From NCBI GenBank assembly GCA_025357995.1, contig JANYLF010000191.1, positions 1 to 5,796 on the forward strand: DNA of 5,796 bases. Direction: 5' to 3'. This document shows positions 4,904-5,796 of this stretch, piece after piece. The translations under genes and the position numbers were made by a program. How positions within the stretch are numbered: the first letter of the stretch is position 1; every line of letters begins with the position of its first letter. The notes beneath the pieces are model-generated. The model was not told where the DNA came from. It searched no databases and saw only the letters and a list, made by a program, of their open reading frames with translations. This DNA is from Acidimicrobiia bacterium (GTDB lineage: Bacteria > Actinomycetota > Acidimicrobiia > IMCC26256 > JAENVU01).

Positions 4904-5796
4904 CTACCGATCACGGGCCGGCGCCAACGCGTCGAGCACCGCCGCGATGAGCCCGTCGATCGTATGGGGATCGGCCTGAGCATCCACGCCCAGGCCCCGG
5001 ACGCGGACCGCCTCGCTCGTCACCGGACCAATCGCCACGAGCTTCGGCGCCGGCACCGGCAGTTGGCCGACGAGGTCGAAGAAGTTGTCGACGGTCGACG
5101 CCGAGGTGAAGGTGATCGCGTCCACGCGACCGGCGCGGAGTGCATCGAGATCAGCATCGTCGGGTACTGCGGTCACGGTGCGGTAGACGGGAATGACGTC
5201 GACGCCATAGCCGAGCCGTTCCAAACCCTCGGGCAGGACGTCACGCGCCGTCTCGGCACGGGCAATGAGCACGCGATCGTCGGTGAGCGCGGGCGGAAAC
5301 GACTCGAGCAACGACTCGGCCACCGATCGCGCCGGGATGAGATCGGCACGCACGCCGTGGCGGGTCAGCGCGTCCGCGGTCCCCGGCCCGATCGCCGCGA
5401 TCTGGCAACCGGCGAACGCCCGGGCATCACGACCGTGCGCGTGCAGTCCGCGCGCGAAGAACCCGTCGACGCCATTCACGGACGTGAACACGATCCATGC
5501 ATATCGATCGAGGCGAGGAGGTTCGATCGGGAGTGGCTCGACCGCGATCGACGGAAGCTCGATCACCGACGCGCCGAGCTCGGTCAAACGGTGTCGGAGC
5601 TGACTCGCTTGCTCCCGCGCCCGCGTGACCACGACGGTGCGACCGAACAGCGGACGAGTTTCGAACCAACTCAGGTCGAGGCCGGCGACGGGGCCGACGA
5701 CGATCGCGCTCGGCGACTCCACGCCGAGCGCGGTGATCGTCGAAAGCGTCGCGCGAGTTGTCGCCTGCTCGGCCCGCGTGCCCCAGCGCACCGCCG
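4904..5796 (-). CDS. hemD: CobA-HemD fusion: uroporphyrinogen-III C-methyltransferase C-terminal end joined to uroporphyrinogen-III synthase (5' end missing)
   Basis: The frame is open to the right window edge. The first possible start is a GTG at 5791 that encodes the Val of VRWGTRAEQ, a conserved internal motif of uroporphyrinogen-III C-methyltransferase, so the real start lies outside. Residues about 1-48 from that Val match the end of the methyltransferase: VRWGTRAEQAT, the IVVGPVAGL strand, then SWFETRPLFG. Uroporphyrinogen-III synthase follows directly (from about 5650): GRTVVVTRAREQ, IVFTSVNGV (100-108), AAIGPGTADAL, ARSVAESLL, DAITFTSASTVDNFF (224-238) and VAIGPVTSEAV. The synthase half closes hydroxymethylbilane into uroporphyrinogen III; the methyltransferase half would divert product to precorrin-2 for siroheme or cobalamin. 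Such fusions are known in actinobacteria and some firmicutes. No Met occurs in the visible frame, which argues against a separate hemD start. The stop is 9 bases before hemB. HemC would be expected upstream. Confidence 0.92.
   Translation of the reverse strand, partial: AVRWGTRAEQATTRATLSTITALGVESPSAIVVGPVAGLDLSWFETRPLFGRTVVVTRAREQASQLRHRLTELGASVIELPSIAVEPLPIEPPRLDRYAWIVFTSVNGVDGFFARGLHAHGRDARAFAGCQIAAIGPGTADALTRHGVRADLIPARSVAESLLESFPPALTDDRVLIARAETARDVLPEGLERLGYGVDVIPVYRTVTAVPDDADLDALRAGRVDAITFTSASTVDNFFDLVGQLPVPAPKLVAIGPVTSEAVRVRGLGVDAQADPHTIDGLIAAVLDALAPARDR

Noticed and set aside
4365..4979. Open frame of 204 codons antisense to hemB
   Set aside because: Ser/Arg-rich product across a fully intact hemB; a shadow frame.
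5789..5791. GTG at 5791 as the start of a free-standing hemD
   Set aside because: It encodes the Val of the conserved methyltransferase motif VRWGTRAEQ and the frame continues to the window edge, so it is an internal codon of a fusion protein.

Overview
The window looks like a piece of a high-GC chromosome. It is most likely from an actinobacterium, possibly Acidimicrobiia; that is inference from the CobA-HemD fusion, the actinobacterial-looking HemB N-terminus and metal motif, and the codon use. No mobile elements, tRNA or rRNA genes, or CRISPR arrays were seen. Coding density is very high, with no gene-free stretch longer than about 115 bases.

Left part, + strand (2-2043): three tightly packed genes. 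The first is the 3' part of a diheme c-type cytochrome with two CxxCH sites and a long charged helical linker between them. The second encodes an uncharacterised protein of about 299 residues with three predicted membrane helices. The third encodes a 75-residue predicted lipoprotein with one membrane helix. Gaps are only 6 and 11 bases, and Shine-Dalgarno sequences overlap or abut the preceding stop codons. The set reads as the end of a respiratory electron-transfer operon. The two non-cytochrome genes are the least explained part of the window.

Right part, - strand (5796-2636): a tetrapyrrole biosynthesis operon, transcribed right to left. It runs from the C-terminal end of a CobA-HemD fusion (uroporphyrinogen-III C-methyltransferase / uroporphyrinogen-III synthase) to hemB (porphobilinogen synthase) and then hemL (glutamate-1-semialdehyde aminomutase), with gaps of 9 and 12 bases. 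HemL implies that 5-aminolevulinate is made by the C5 (glutamyl-tRNA) route. Downstream on the same strand, after a gap of about 114 bases, is a universal stress protein gene with an ATP-binding motif (2521-2063). It converges with the respiratory operon across a 19-base gap.

Together, one operon makes heme (and a siroheme/corrin precursor branch) and the facing operon makes a heme-using respiratory module. The tetrapyrrole genes are ordinary. The most interesting material is the cytochrome with its two membrane partners.
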